From Scolanthus callimorphus (taxonomy: Eukaryota > Cnidaria > Anthozoa > Actiniaria > Edwardsiidae), in contig CM066922.1 in the NCBI GenBank assembly GCA_033964015.1, positions 26,220,961-26,284,960 on the forward strand: 64,000 nt of DNA, in the 5' to 3' direction. Made by a program: the position numbers and the translations under genes. The notes beneath the pieces are model-generated. The model was not told the DNA's origin. It saw only the letters and a list, made by a program, of their open reading frames with translations, and made no database searches. Shown here piece after piece: positions 20,871 through 32,090 of this stretch (position 1 is its first letter; every line of letters begins with the position of its first letter).

Positions 20871-21173
20871 TGCTCCCTCAATTGTTCTGATTCCCAGTGT
20901 CGTTAAGAACAAATTTCCCTTTTGTGTTGCTGTAGCTTTCTCTGCCATAGTTGAAATAAGGTTTTTCTCTTTAGAACTAGAACAAAACTTAGTTTTGTGG
21001 CTTAAAATTCGAGTGACCGAGCGAGATTTCACTGGAGACGAAGTCAGGAAAACAACACTGCAAACGTGCACATCCGGGACACTCGGTACATAACTTTTCA
21101 TATTTTCACTAGTGAAGATATGGAAACTACGAGTGTTTTAGTTTCCGGTAAAACACTGGCATCCATATAATAA
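20871..21173. repeat. dispersed repeat, inverted partner of 323-622
   Basis: Complement of 323-622 with substitutions. Its right end abuts an ATATGGAT microsatellite. Confidence 0.8.
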
Positions 21174-21217
21174 ATGGATATATGGATATTTGGATATATG
21201 GATATATGGATATTTAA

Positions 21218-21320
21218 CAATTATTCGCCAAAGGCGAAGTGAATAGTGGCGAATACTCCCCGAGACCGGAGGTCGAGGGGACTATTCGCCACTATTCACT
21301 GAGCCTGAGGAGAATAATTG
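21218..21320. repeat. foldback with CAATTATTCGCC arms
   Basis: GAAGTGAATAGTGGCGAATA and its complement meet around GAGACCGGAGGTC. The arms continue to CAATTATTC and GAATAATTG. About 103 bp. Confidence 0.8.
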
Positions 21321-21321
21321 T

Positions 21322-22360
21322 TTTAGTATATACTACACGGAAAACACTCCAAAAAATATCCGAACGACACTAAATGTGGCATTTGCCGACATTTGTAGCC
21401 TCTTTCTGTATGCGTGACGTTTGTCACGCACGTGACATTACGTCAGACTTCTCTACAAGCATTCGGCTACTGAACACATGGTGGAAACTTGCTGCTGTTT
21501 AGAGAAGCAAAAAGGCTAGAAAACACTTGTTTTAATATCGACTACGATAAACGATTTAAGTTTTTAGAAGGTTGCAAGGATGGATTCAAGGGATAAATTC
21601 GCATTTTGTGCCTTGGATTATGGATTGTGAAACTGCAGAGTTGGTTCGCTGAAAACACTTTGCCTTTGGTCGCCATTTCACCACCGATGGATGACTATAT
21701 TTTTCAACCTGGTGGCAGAGAAATTCAAGATTCGTTTGGAATATTCAAACAGAAATTTGGGAAATTAACCTCTTCAAACTCTGGGACAACGAGGAAGACC
21801 TTGTTCATAAAAAGAGAGACCACTTTAAATACGTTTGATGTCGGATGGCTCGTGATCAAGCGAATCAACAAGTCGACGGTAAGCTTAACTGAAATTCTCC
21901 CTTAAACTGCACTCAATGACTGGCTTCTACGATTTACTTTCCTTTCCAACCTACATGTAATGATCGGCAAAGTGGATATGTTCTCGACAAAATTGCCTTA
22001 ATTAATATGTTGTAGTGAATGTAATTCGTCTCTCAAAAGTGCCGTGAACGAATCATTGATCTCTGTGATTCCGAAGAACTGAAAAACAAGAACAGCACAT
22101 TTTCGAAGTTCAAGAAATACATTCTCTCTGATTCACCTTGACAAACTAAAGAGACAACATACGTTAATTGAGAAGGATTTTTCCGTTGCATTTCGAATCA
22201 GATAGTTCCTTTAGAAAGTAAAAATATCCGAACCACTTGCACTCGGGCTTCTCAATCTCGGGATAATGCTTTCGATCTCGGATTATTGTGGCATTATCCC
22301 GAGATAGCGAACCAATCAAAACGCGCGATTTATGGACGTTCCCGTGTAGTATATACTAAA
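21322..22360. mobile_element. 1.04 kb element with TTTAGTATATACTACACGG ends
   Basis: TTTAGTATATACTACACGG at 21322-21340 is repeated inverted at 22342-22360 (19 bp, perfect). The interior is unique. A stretch at 21606-21885 has coding-like text in shifting frames (for example WDNEEDLVHKKRDHFKYV) and ends at a GACG/GTAAGC donor, so it may hold a captured or decayed exon. No transposase recognised. Confidence 0.7.
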
Positions 22361-22372
22361 TGGATATATTGA

Positions 22373-22560
22373 TTTAGTCAAATCACACTAGCGGGATATT
22401 GTCAATGCTGCATTCTGATTGGTTGAGCTACTACTAGGCTATAAGTTATAGCCAACTAGCAGCGAAAAGTATCGGATTTGAAAGCCAGAAAATGGCAAAT
22501 GACCAGACAAAAAAACGTTTTTGGCTATACAAATTGACCTGCTAGTGTGATTTGACTAAA
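22373..22560. mobile_element. 188-bp MITE with TTTAGTCAAATCACACTAGC ends
   Basis: TTTAGTCAAATCACACTAGC and its complement GCTAGTGTGATTTGACTAAA are perfect 20-bp terminal repeats. Within it CTAGGCTATAAGTTATAGCC is a further palindrome. It sits between TATATGGA repeats. Confidence 0.85.
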
Positions 22561-22570
22561 ACAATTTAAA

Positions 22571-22708
22571 TATGGATATATGGATATATGGATATATGGA
22601 TATATGGATATGTGGATATATGGATATATGGATATATGGATATATGGATATATGGATATATGGATATATGGATATATGGATATATGGATATATGGATATA
22701 TGGATATC
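22571..22708. repeat. TATATGGA microsatellite, about 17 units
   Basis: An 8-bp TATATGGA unit runs almost uninterrupted for 138 bp. Shorter runs of the same unit occur at 20265-20298, 21172-21213 and 22362-22372, between MITEs. Confidence 0.95.
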
Positions 22709-22739
22709 TTTAGGCCTTTTTGAAGATAACGCTGCGGCC

Positions 22740-23110
22740 TAAAACTCCCTTTTTGCTTTGCTACTTACAACTTTGATCGTATTCCGAACGGGTAAGACGG
22801 TGTCCAGACTGTGTGTCCGCGACACCTGCTTAGTTGATACTAGCATCCACTTGGTTTTAGAGGTATGTAGTGCTTAGTTAGAATCAAACGGAGTAAGATG
22901 CCAGAGAGGCTACAGCTTTATTCAATTTGGCTGAAGCGCCACCCAAATCACTGACCTTGGAATGCACATAGAATGTTGTATCACCTGCATACTGATAGCA
23001 TCGGCATGTGCCATGCTGTTGGAGGTCTGCCACATACACGTTGAAAATGAAGGGGCCCAAGATAGAGCCATGTAGGACTCTGTTTGGACGAATGCCTTCG
23101 GTCACAGAGA
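22740..23110 (-). pseudogene. CR1/Jockey-like LINE reverse transcriptase fragment
   Basis: The minus frame reads VLHGSILGPFIFNVYVADLQ and then CYQYAGDTTFYVHSK, the G-S-x-L-G-P-x-x-F-x-x-Y motif and a decayed YADD box (YAGD) of non-LTR reverse transcriptases. The downstream part (22740-22870) matches the 17396-17540 segment of the other LINE fragment. Start and end are missing, so it is a 5'- and 3'-truncated copy. Confidence 0.8.
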
Positions 23111-23177
23111 TTTAGCATTTACGAAAGCAAGCTTTCAGGAAATCCCATAAGAGTGCATCTTCATCAAGACGATTTAA

Positions 23178-23357
23178 ACCGGAAATAGAGTTGTAATCGC
23201 ACGATCGCGAGTAGAGCGGTCAGCGGATTTTCAGGGGAAAGTAATGGCGTCGCGCACGTTCACAGACGTCTTGTTGGCTTCGCATGTGTTTTAATGCTAG
23301 AACCAAGGTGTAAGTTTTTTATTGTCTTTTTGAGCTGATGTCTAGTACAGAACATGC
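23178..23357 (+). repeat. 5' LTR of element X
   Basis: ACCGGAAATAGAGTTGTAAT to TACAGAACATGC matches 54240-54419 with few differences. The start is ambiguous, because the upstream TGT present at the 3' LTR is not conserved here. Confidence 0.7.
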
Positions 23358-23442
23358 TAGAACTTTGTAAATCGTATTTTATTTCACTTTAGCTTTTACC
23401 GATTTAGATTAAAGAATTAACACTCTTGTGGATCGTGTTGAA

Positions 23443-24118
23443 ATGCTTGGTATTCCAATAACTGGCAACCCAGTACATTTAAACACTTTGAACGAAGCCA
23501 TGGAAATTCAGAAAGTCAAGAATCGACGAAGCAAAGCCACACAAGAGGTAACAACAACTGCAAGGCGACTCAGGAGTGCATTGAGTCGTGAAGTTGACCT
23601 AGAGGTGTTGCATGGTTTGTTTCTTGAGTTGGAAAATGCTTTCAATGGCTTTTTCAAGATAAATGATGACTTTGAAGAGACAGTGCCTTCAGAGGAGTTT
23701 ACAGAGCATCAAGTGGTGAATGGAAAGACCTGAATGAGTATGAATCTGCTGTGAGACAAGTGTATGAGGAAGCAAAAGTGGAATTTTATCATTTGAAAGC
23801 TGCAAGAGTGTAAAGACTGAAGAAAATTCAAGTTTTTCCTCTGAAGGCTGCACTTTCAGATCTTTCATCAAAATTAAGGAGTTCACTGTTGGAATTGAGG
23901 AGGACATGCAGAGGGAACGTCCGGACATACATCTTTTAGAAGAGGATAAGTGTGAATTCGATAGGCTTTCCAATGAAATGTGGGATAACATTTCAAAGCT
24001 GGGTTTGGTTGGGGGGACTGAACATAATATCCTTGGAAAGGAAGTGCATGAGGTACAGAAACGTGTGTACAACCTGAAGAGGGATATAGACAAATCTGTG
24101 CATAAACGGCTTCCCTGA
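23443..24118 (+). pseudogene. element X gag, N-terminal part, frameshifted
   Basis: The ATG at 23443 opens MLGIPITGNPVHLNTLNEAM, a Lys/Arg-rich helical region typical of BEL/Pao gag N-termini. The frame shifts near 23720 (the next frame reads NEYESAVRQVYEEAKVEF), stops at 23809, and continues with LLEEDKCEFDRLSNEMWDN to about 24115. Predicted coiled-coil-like heptads occur in both parts. It would form the capsid-like structural protein. Confidence 0.6.
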
Positions 24119-24139
24119 TAGCCCAGCGGTCCCACTAGT

Positions 24140-24600
24140 TTTGCATCCCACCTACCTACCACAGGAAACCCAGTAGTATCCCACTTTGATACACCCACCA
24201 CAGGAACCATAGCAGTATCCCAGTTTGGTACACCCACCACGGGAACCCCAGTAGTTCCTCAGCCCAGTTTCCCTACCACAGGAAACCCAATGGTATCCCA
24301 GTTTGGTACACCCACCACAGAAATCCCAGCAATTCCTCAGCCCAGTTTCCCTACCACAGGAAACCCAGTAGTATCTCAGTTTGGTACACCCACCACAGGA
24401 ATACCAGAAGTATCCCAGGTTTGTACACCAACCACAGGAATCCCAGTAGTATCCCAGTTTGGTACACCCACCACAGGAAACCCAGCAGTTCATCAGCCCT
24501 GTTTCCCTACCACAGGAAACCCAGTACTGTCCCAGTTTGGTACACCCACCACAGGATCACCCATCGTTTCATGGCTGAATGTTGGCTTTCCAGTCACCCC
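24140..24600 (+). repeat. PTTG-type minisatellite within element X gag
   Basis: A roughly 39-42 bp unit encodes PTTGNPVVSQFGT with variants (FPTTGNPAVHQPC). At least ten units are present in one plus frame. The gag of element Y has diffuse related text (TTGFP, TTGIP). The Cys/Gly-rich minus frame here is its shadow. Confidence 0.85.
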
Positions 24601-24669
24601 AAGCCCCATACCACCAATATGTCCCAGGGGCTCCAAGCTAGTATCCAATCCACAGACACCCCAATGAGG

Positions 24670-25122
24670 GGAGTGTTAGGCTCGGGCCTTGATTATCGCG
24701 TGGGCAGGGATGACACATCCAGTTCCAGTTCCATTACCACCCCAGCACCAGTCCCCACAGGCTACCCGTCAGCTCCTCAGTGGACAAATAATGCTAGCTT
24801 TTATGATACTCCACGTCGCCCACCGGTGCAAGCCAGTTATCAACCCTGGTCTCTTGGAAATGACATTTCTGGGGGGACAAGGACATCTTTGAACTCTGAA
24901 GTGCAGTTAAAGAAAAAGTTTCACTCCCAACATTTTCTGATCTAAGAAAAGACAGGCCTGAGTTCAAGACTTTTTAGAGGCAATTAGCTGAAAATGCTTA
25001 CACTAATCAGGCAGCACTAACCAGTGAACTGAAGAGATCAGTGAAAGGAGAAGCTAAGGAACGGATTAAGTCAGTTATGTCACAAAACCTGAAGCCTATG
25101 AAATCATGTGGAAAACTTTAGA
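24670..25122 (+). pseudogene. element X gag, middle part up to the Y insertion
   Basis: The frame reads GLDYRVGRDDTSSSSSITTP, then ASYQPWSLGNDISGG, then loses frame near 24910. The text then continues in another frame as FWRQLAENAYTNQAAL and EAYEIMWKTLEA. It ends at the GGCTT target site of element Y, and the same gag resumes at 46035 in frame (tyrosine and aspartate codons TACTATGATGAC). Confidence 0.65.
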
Positions 25123-25127
25123 GGCTT

Positions 25128-25506
25128 TGTAAAATAAGTTAATAATTATTAGTCGATTGACACCCTCATATATCACGTTACAAGGCCGCGTGGCCGAACC
25201 CAAGAACATACGGGAGGATAGAGGTATGTCGAAATGATTATATATGTTTATGCCCAGAATGAACGTGATTTTCATACTATTATTGACACCAATCACACTC
25301 GGATTGAAGCCAAATTAGCCAACTCTATTGTGAATCAATATTTTATATGATTATGTGTTTTGCTGATTTAATACGATCTTGAATATTGTGTTGCCATGTT
25401 TATCCATGTAATCTATGCGAATCGCTACCATTATCAGTCTAGTTATATGTATTCTTATGCATTTATTGCAGTTTTTACGTGAATCTAGTAAATAAAGTCA
25501 ATTATA
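25128..25506 (+). repeat. 5' LTR of element Y, truncated
   Basis: Matches 45540-45916 of the 3' LTR at very high identity. It then stops at TCAATTATA, where block R begins. The last 118 bp of the LTR are missing and do not reappear on the far side of R. Confidence 0.85.
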
Positions 25507-25552
25507 GCGGAACTCCTGTGGAGCCCCATTGGCTAATGTGTGAAAAAAAAAG

Positions 25553-25768
25553 TTAAAAAAAAAAATTTAAAAAAAAATTTAAAAAAATAAAATTAAAAAA
25601 AAAAATAAAAGTAACCCATCGAGCTGTATTCAAGTGGTTGTATTTTCCGTTGGACAGCCGCTGGTGTACCGTCGGCTTATTTCTGAGTGCGTACACGGTC
25701 TGTTGCCATGGGTTACGATATTCACTTTTCGCCGCGGCCCTTGTGCAAGTCAAGTTTTCGTCCGCCAT
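25553..25768 (-). CDS. hypothetical ORF starting MADE, R copy 2
   Basis: Copy of 11312-11521 with one substitution (I to N at residue 5) and a different A/T-rich tail. Function unknown. Confidence 0.2.
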   Translation of the reverse strand: MADENLTCTRAAAKSEYRNPWQQTVYALRNKPTVHQRLSNGKYNHLNTARWVTFIFFFNFIFLNFFLNFFF

Positions 25769-26109
25769 CTGCAGTTTCTTGTAGCTTGTATCATTGTTAT
25801 TGGCCACAAAACTTTGAAAGAACTTTCGGGCATGTTCGGAAAAGATACATGAAGCCTTTGGTTACCTGTCTTTGGTTGCTGGCAGAATGGACTGGGATCA
25901 GGGAAGGATGAGTAATCGATAAAGTGGTTTATTCAGCCGGGATCATACCAGAAAGAAATTTTAAGTTAAGAGGTTTAAAATCAAGCTATGAATCATTTTA
26001 GATTGCAAAAACAAGGAAAATAATTTGCAGCTTTGTTACAGCTCAAGCACGGAATAAATTTAATTGGCATAGACACGGAATTCTCACAGAATTTAGCCAG
26101 CCTTTGCAG

Positions 26110-26291
26110 TTGGCTTGTTCAAGAAAAGAAAACATGTCGCTCGAACTGTTAGGAGAAAACTCAATATGTGTACATGGAAAGAACAATGTACGACTCGCTT
26201 CTCAAGGTCATCCTTGGAGCTGAATAAGTTTCTAACGACAGAAATGCTTTGGCATCAAGATTCCTTCAAGAAGAAAAGATACGATATTCAG
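26110..26291 (+). CDS. candidate 182-bp exon, R copy 2
   Basis: Copy of 11861-12042 with the same acceptor, donor and open frame. See that entry. No independent support. Confidence 0.2.
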
Positions 26292-28227
26292 GTAAGTTTT
26301 CAAGTAAGTTAGTTCCAAAGTTGAGTGCTTTGCTCATCTCTTTGCTTATAGGGCGCATGTTCTCCATTGAAAATGCAACACATGAATCTCTAGGATATCA
26401 ATCATATTTAAACTACTCTATCTATACTTCATATCCCTTGTACTTGCAATACGATAATTGTAAATACACATTGGAATCATGTCTTTAATTTTACTATTGG
26501 AAATTGGACATAATTAACTCAATATTTGAAGCTTGGCTTTGTGGATGAGACTACATGTGTTTTGGTGAAAACGTTTTTGCTGAAAAGGGGTGCTTGAAAT
26601 CATAGACAGAAATCAATAATGATTGACTGTAACATTGTATCATGATAATACAGCTTAAAGTTGGTGGCCAGCATCACAGCCAGCTGAAAGACAAAAGCAT
26701 TTTCCACTCTTTTAATCCTTGGTAATGTCATTTTTTGTCAACAGAGATCAGGCTAAGACATTTTATTTCTTAGGCAGTTTGCTAGAAAATGCAAGGGATT
26801 TTCTCTGCTCACATGAATAACAAAGTTCCCAGGCACAACAGGCTTTGGCAATAAAAACAATCCCCCCAACTCCTGGACATTTGCTACAAGCTAACTTTGC
26901 ATTTATGGAGCGTGGGAGAAAAAATTGCTCACATTTCCTAATAAGCTGCCTTCAAATAAAGAAAATGTCTCGGCCTGAACTCTGTTGACAAAAAAATGTT
27001 ATTACAACAGTAAATACTTTAAAACAGTGGAAACATGTTTGTCTTCCAGTTGGCCAAGACGCTTTTATTCACTCTACATTTTTTTATTCCAATTTAGCTT
27101 GTAGATCTCATTTCTACAAGCTAATTCTAAAGAAACAAAGTTCTAACCCTACCTACAGACAAATAAAAAAAATCATTTGGGTCAGGACTTTTTTCCCCGC
27201 AAGCAGATTACCCCTGATGGACGTTTTGCACATTACCCCAGGGTAAAACCAAACAACCAATCTGACTCCGAAGGGGCAGGGAGGAATGCTTGTGCACATT
27301 TCTTATTTACTTCTACCTGGAATATGCTATTATGCAAAAGATACTATCATCTTCTTTTTTCTTGCATGGGTCTTACAGGAACGTCAACTCTCCCGGTTTG
27401 CCAGGCATCTCAAGAGTTTTCGCTTCGTTTCCCGGCAAAAATTCAAGATGACTGCCATACATTTACTGTATTTCTCCCGGAATTTTTCAGGAAATTTAGC
27501 CATTTTAAGACAATTTCCAGATTTTTAAAGTCCCTGCATGGTTTGCCGTCCCTGGTCTTAGAGATTCCATGAAATGAATGATTTTCTGATTTTCTTGCTA
27601 GAGGTCTGGAATCTTAGAATTCAGACTTAGGTTAAGATTTGTCACCACACTCTAAATTTTCTGTGGAATTTAAATAATGCTGTTTCAAGGACTTTAAAGT
27701 TACTATAAGGTATCAGTTATGGTATTTGATGATCCAGCCCTCCAAGCCAGTAAATTTCTTTTACTGACTAGGTTACTTAGCTGTAGGTGTCCCGTTTGAC
27801 TTTGATTTTTTTTCAGTTCTCAGGTGCTGATGCTAGGGCTGGTTCACAAATGAATTGCAACACAAGGTGCAAGAAGGTAGCCAAGACTTTTTCCAGGGCA
27901 TCAGCTAACCCATCCTGTAACTCTAGACTCCATTTTCACTAAGCACTGTGAAAAAAACCCTGGAATTTAAGAGGTCATATCTAGCCTGCTTGTGGCTTGG
28001 TTCATATAAACAAAAACAGACCACCTTTCCAGAAGTATTTTTGTAACAATCTTGTAACAAAAAAAAAAAGAATGCAACTCATCAAATCACAAGGATAGCG
28101 TACTCAAACTCTTTCCTTTTTGTTGTTCGCATAATTATGAAATCCATGTGCAAAAAAGCAAAATTTCAAAATACTTTGTGATTATTTGTACTTATACTTT
28201 CAACTAGACGATGAATTTGTACTTATT

Positions 28228-28490
28228 GTGCGACTACGTCAAGCGGGCCATTTTGTAAGAAGTTAGCCAATCAGAAAGCAAGTACAGAACAAAGGATCTC
28301 CACTTTCTTGAGATTTCAGACATCGAAATATTCACTTTCTCTAAAAATTGTGGAAATTATGGGCAGAAATAACTTCAAAATACTTAATTACTCATCGTCA
28401 GATGTATTGCAGGTATTAAATTTGCTTAAAATGGTTTGAATCTCTAAATGACAAACTTTTTACGGGATGGCCCGGTTGACGTAGTCGCAC
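28228..28490. repeat. foldback, R copy 2
   Basis: Copy of 13976-14239, with GTCAAGCGGGCC instead of GTCAACCGGGCC at the left arm. Confidence 0.75.
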
Positions 28491-28861
28491 AGTAATCAGT
28501 ATGTGATTCAAACATGCCTCCTTTTAGACATTGAACCAAGCTTCTTGTGCTTTTTGTCTGCCTTGTTTCCAGATTCTTGACCGTGAAAAACACAGTGGAA
28601 AATGTGCATACCATCCTTTCTCAAGTGTATCTGAATTCTAGTCGAGTTTTAGGTTTTCTAGGCCAATAGAAATATCAAAAAACTTACTGGAATTCCAAAT
28701 ATGGTATACAGATATTTCCTTATAAGGAAGTTGGAGAAAGTCGACACTTTTTCAAGGGAACTATCTTGATATGTTATTCCAAAGCAGGATCTCACTTTAT
28801 AGTGGGTGAGGGGGCTATGCTCATTTTTCTGTTGGTAGTTTTTCATTTACTTTTACTTTAA

Positions 28862-29291
28862 GGAAGCATTCATATTTATGCCAGGGGGTGGGCTGGCAAT
28901 TATTAAGGGGGCCCATGTTAAATTTGGCACATTCAAGTAGGGGATCACCAGAAGATATGAAAACACTTGTGAGGGGTTATCTACATTTTGTGGCAGCAAC
29001 GTTATGTTAATTTAACATATGGATACAAGAGGTTACACACCTGTAATTACAACAAACTGTTTATGCACGCATCAGGAAATGTCTTAAAAATACTGGTTGT
29101 TGTCTACTTGGTATGTAGATGTCCCAACATTTCTTCCTGATCTAAAGGGGGGGGAGGGGGCTATCATTATCATAAAAATGCCTGAAGGGGTTTTGAGGTT
29201 TTTATTGATACTTTGAGGGGGGTCAAGTTTTTTTTTTGGGCTGAATGAAAAATCTTGCCAGCCCACCCCCTGGCATAAATAAGAATGCTCC
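28862..29291. mobile_element. 430-bp MITE, R copy 2
   Basis: Copy of 14591-15020, with the same terminal repeats and several one-base homopolymer differences. Confidence 0.8.
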
Positions 29292-29859
29292 CTACCAGAA
29301 CAATGCTTAAAACTGGATTTAAACCATTGCTCACTGGAGTTCCAGTAAATCCCCTACAAGGATATATACTTAGATATATTTTTTATTCGGAACTGTAAGA
29401 AATAATAATGATTTACTTGGCAAAACTCCAATAAATAAGAGAAATACATTAATTTTTGCCTATTTTTGATTGTTTAATTTCACTTATTTGTTCAAAGAGG
29501 GGGTTCAAAGGCTTGTCATGATGGAGTGATTTTGCAAAGTAGTTCTTCTTGTTCTGTTTTGGTCGCCCATACAAAATTTTTGCTATGTTTTCGGATATTT
29601 TCTATTAATTTTAGTAACATTCACTGCACGAAATTTCATATTCACAATGCATCACTAGGGCAAGCAAAAGCTGTGCGAATTGGTTCACTATATTTACGTT
29701 ACTTTTGCTAGCCATGCCTTGAACAAGAGCAATATTTGAAATCCACCGACCAAGCAAAAGGCATGCAAATAATAGCAACACACAAATTCATGCCACTTTC
29801 TCAAGGGATGGCGATTTTACATTTTCGCAACGTTTTTGCAATTTCTGCACACTGTATAT

Positions 29860-31010
29860 CGAAACTATTGAGAGTTTTGAGTAACATTCGCATAGGCTTG
29901 AGAATAACAAATTTGCAGCATATTCCCAATGGCCAGTCAGGAGAGATTTTAACCACACCCTTGCACACTTTCACGACGGCATAGTGAAATCAATGAGAGT
30001 TTTGAATAGCATTTGCATGAGTTTGCGAATAATGAATTTGCATCGCATTCCCATTGGCTAGTCAGAAAAGATTTTCACTACACCTTTGCACACTTTCGCG
30101 ATCCATAGTGAAATTAACGAGAGTTTTAAATAGCATTCGCATGGGCTTGCGAAAATGAAATTTGCACCATATTCCCAATGGCTAGTCAGGAGAGATTTTA
30201 ACCACACCTTTGCACACTTTCGCGACCAATAGTGAAATTAACGAGAGTTTTAAATAACATTCGCATGAGCTTGCGAAAATGAAATTTGCACCATATTCCC
30301 AATGGCTAGTCAGGAGAGATTTTCACTACACTTTTGCACACTTTTGCGATCCATAGTAAAATTAACAAGAGTTTTAAATAACATTTGCATGGGCTTGTGG
30401 ATAATGAAATGTGCACAACATTTTCAATGCCTAGTCAGGAGGATTTTCATTACACCTTTGCACTCTTTCGCGACCCATAGTAAAATTAACAAGAGTTTTA
30501 AATAGCATTCGCATGGGCTTGTGGATAATGAAATGTGCACTACATTTCCAAAGGCTAGTCAGGACATGTCAGGAGAGATTTTCACTACACCTTTGCACAC
30601 TTTCACGACCCATAGTAAAATCAAAGAGAGTTTTGAATAGCATTTGCATGGGCTTGCGAATAATGAATATCGGCACCATATTCCCAATGGCTAGTCAGGA
30701 GAGATTTTATCCACCCCTTTGCTCACTTTGGCTACCCATAGTAAAATTAACGAGAATTTTGAATAGCATTCGCATCTGCTTGCGAATAATGGAATTCGCT
30801 CCATATTCCCAATGGCTAGTCAGGAGAGATTTTAACTACACCTTTGCACATGCATTTCGTGAGCCATAGTAAAATTAAAGAAAGTTTTGAATAGCATTCG
30901 CGTGGGCTTGTGGATAATGAAATTTGCCCCGTATTCCCAATGGCTAGTCTGGAGAGATTTAGCTACACCTTTGCACACTTTCGCGAGCCATAGTAAAATT
31001 AACGAGATTT
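29860..31010. repeat. left subterminal array, about 122-bp units, 9 copies
   Basis: GCATGGGCTTGCGAATAATG and variants recur near 29898, 30016, 30139, 30261, 30388, 30511, 30646, 30772 and 30899. Each unit also holds CCCAATGGCTAGTCAGGAGA, CCTTTGCACACTTTCGCGA and AATTAACGAGAGTTTT. ORFs here are repeat products. Confidence 0.9.
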
Positions 31011-31224
31011 TTAACGAATAAATTAACGAATGATGAAACCAAAGAGGATTGTTAAAAAACTACTTTTCGTGTTGAATATTCCGAAGAAAGTGCTGTTCGA
31101 TACAAAGTTTATAAACCACGCATACTGTGCAGTGAGTTACTGCATAGATGTCAACTCGCCCGCATTAGGCGGGTGTCACAAGATTTTGAAGCCTGTCACC
31201 CGCATGCATATCAAGATAGCCGTG

Positions 31225-31490
31225 TCGCCTTTCTAGAGATTGACCGGCTTCCTGTGGTATCTTGTCTACCTTGTTGCCAGGCTCTTGACCGTGATCAACA
31301 CAGTGGAAAATGCACATAGCATCTTTCCTCGAGTATGTTTGAGTTTTGGTCGAGTTTTAAGCTTTCTAAGCCAATAGAAATAGTGAAAAACTTACTGGAA
31401 TTCCAAATATGGTATGTAGACTGAATGTCCCTATAAGTTTGAGAATGTCGACACTTTTTCAAGGGAACTATCTTGATATGATGTTTGCGA
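31225..31490. repeat. segment related to block R (14285-14500)
   Basis: The text CCAGGCTCTTGACCGTGATC, AGCCAATAGAAATAGTGAAA, AACTTACTGGAATTCCAAAT and CACTTTTTCAAGGGAACTAT parallels R at 14285-14500 and 28555-28770 with about 10-15 percent divergence. It is an older dispersed repeat present both in the element and in the DNA it jumped into. Confidence 0.75.
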
Positions 31491-31674
31491 AAATTTTCAT
31501 ACATTTAATGTATATTACCCGCATTGAATTTTTCATACATTTTCTCTATTTACTTGCCACATGAGGGAGAATCTCAATATTTTTGACGAAGTTGGGTTGA
31601 CAGGTATGTTACTGTGTGAAGAAGTTACGAAAGTCAAGCCAAATCGCAAGGCCTACTGGGAAATCTTAGGATTC

Positions 31675-31909
31675 AGCGGTATCTCCAGTACGCATGCGCC
31701 CTGAGCGTCGGCGGGAAACTTCGTTATTTCCATACACGAGGACAGAATCGGGACAGAATCGTTGTTGTTAGCCGCATCTTGTGCAATTCTAGCGCTGTAT
31801 AACCGAAATGAAGCTTTCCTAGTGTTATATGAAGACTTATAGTGTTATATGAAGACTTAAAGTTCAACTTGAGAGTGCAAAGTATGGATTGAATCTAAAA
31901 AGAAACCAG
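31675..31909 (+). promoter_or_regulatory. possible TATA-less promoter and 5' UTR exon
   Basis: A GC-richer patch includes ACGCATGCGCCC at 31691, an NRF1-type palindrome. It is followed by about 200 bp that end in GAAACCAG/GTAAGAGC, a strong donor. The combination resembles a promoter with a non-coding first exon. If it belongs to the CACTA-like element it could have driven the exon-like segment at 36926. This is inference from motifs. Confidence 0.3.
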
Positions 31910-32090
31910 GTAAGAGCACATCTAGTCCGAGCTACACAGTTCGAAAATCTCGGATTTGTCTCGATGTAAAATTTATCTGCGCCTATACTTAAAAACTGGT
32001 TAGTTTTCCTGTCATTTATGCAAGGCGTTGCTCTTACTGTACCACAGCTATTCTTGGCTACAGGTCATCTAAAATATCCTCAGCTTTTTA

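Larger units (their letters stand above)
25502..29621. repeat. duplicated block R, copy 2, left part
   Basis: Corresponds to 11281-15347. The junction with the LTR shares TTATA. It includes copies of the MADE ORF (25553-25768, minus), the 182-bp candidate exon (26110-26291), the foldback (28228-28490) and the MITE (28862-29291). At about 28721 it carries 22 bp (TAAGGAAGTTGGAGAAAGTC) absent from copy 1. It stops at ATT, the target site of the CACTA-like element. Confidence 0.9.

Noticed and set aside
23689..24240. 183-codon minus-strand ORF
   Set aside because: Shadow of the gag of element X. Repeats give GVPNWDT-type units.
24152..24493. Cys/Gly-rich minus-strand protein
   Set aside because: Antisense shadow of the PTTG repeats of gag.
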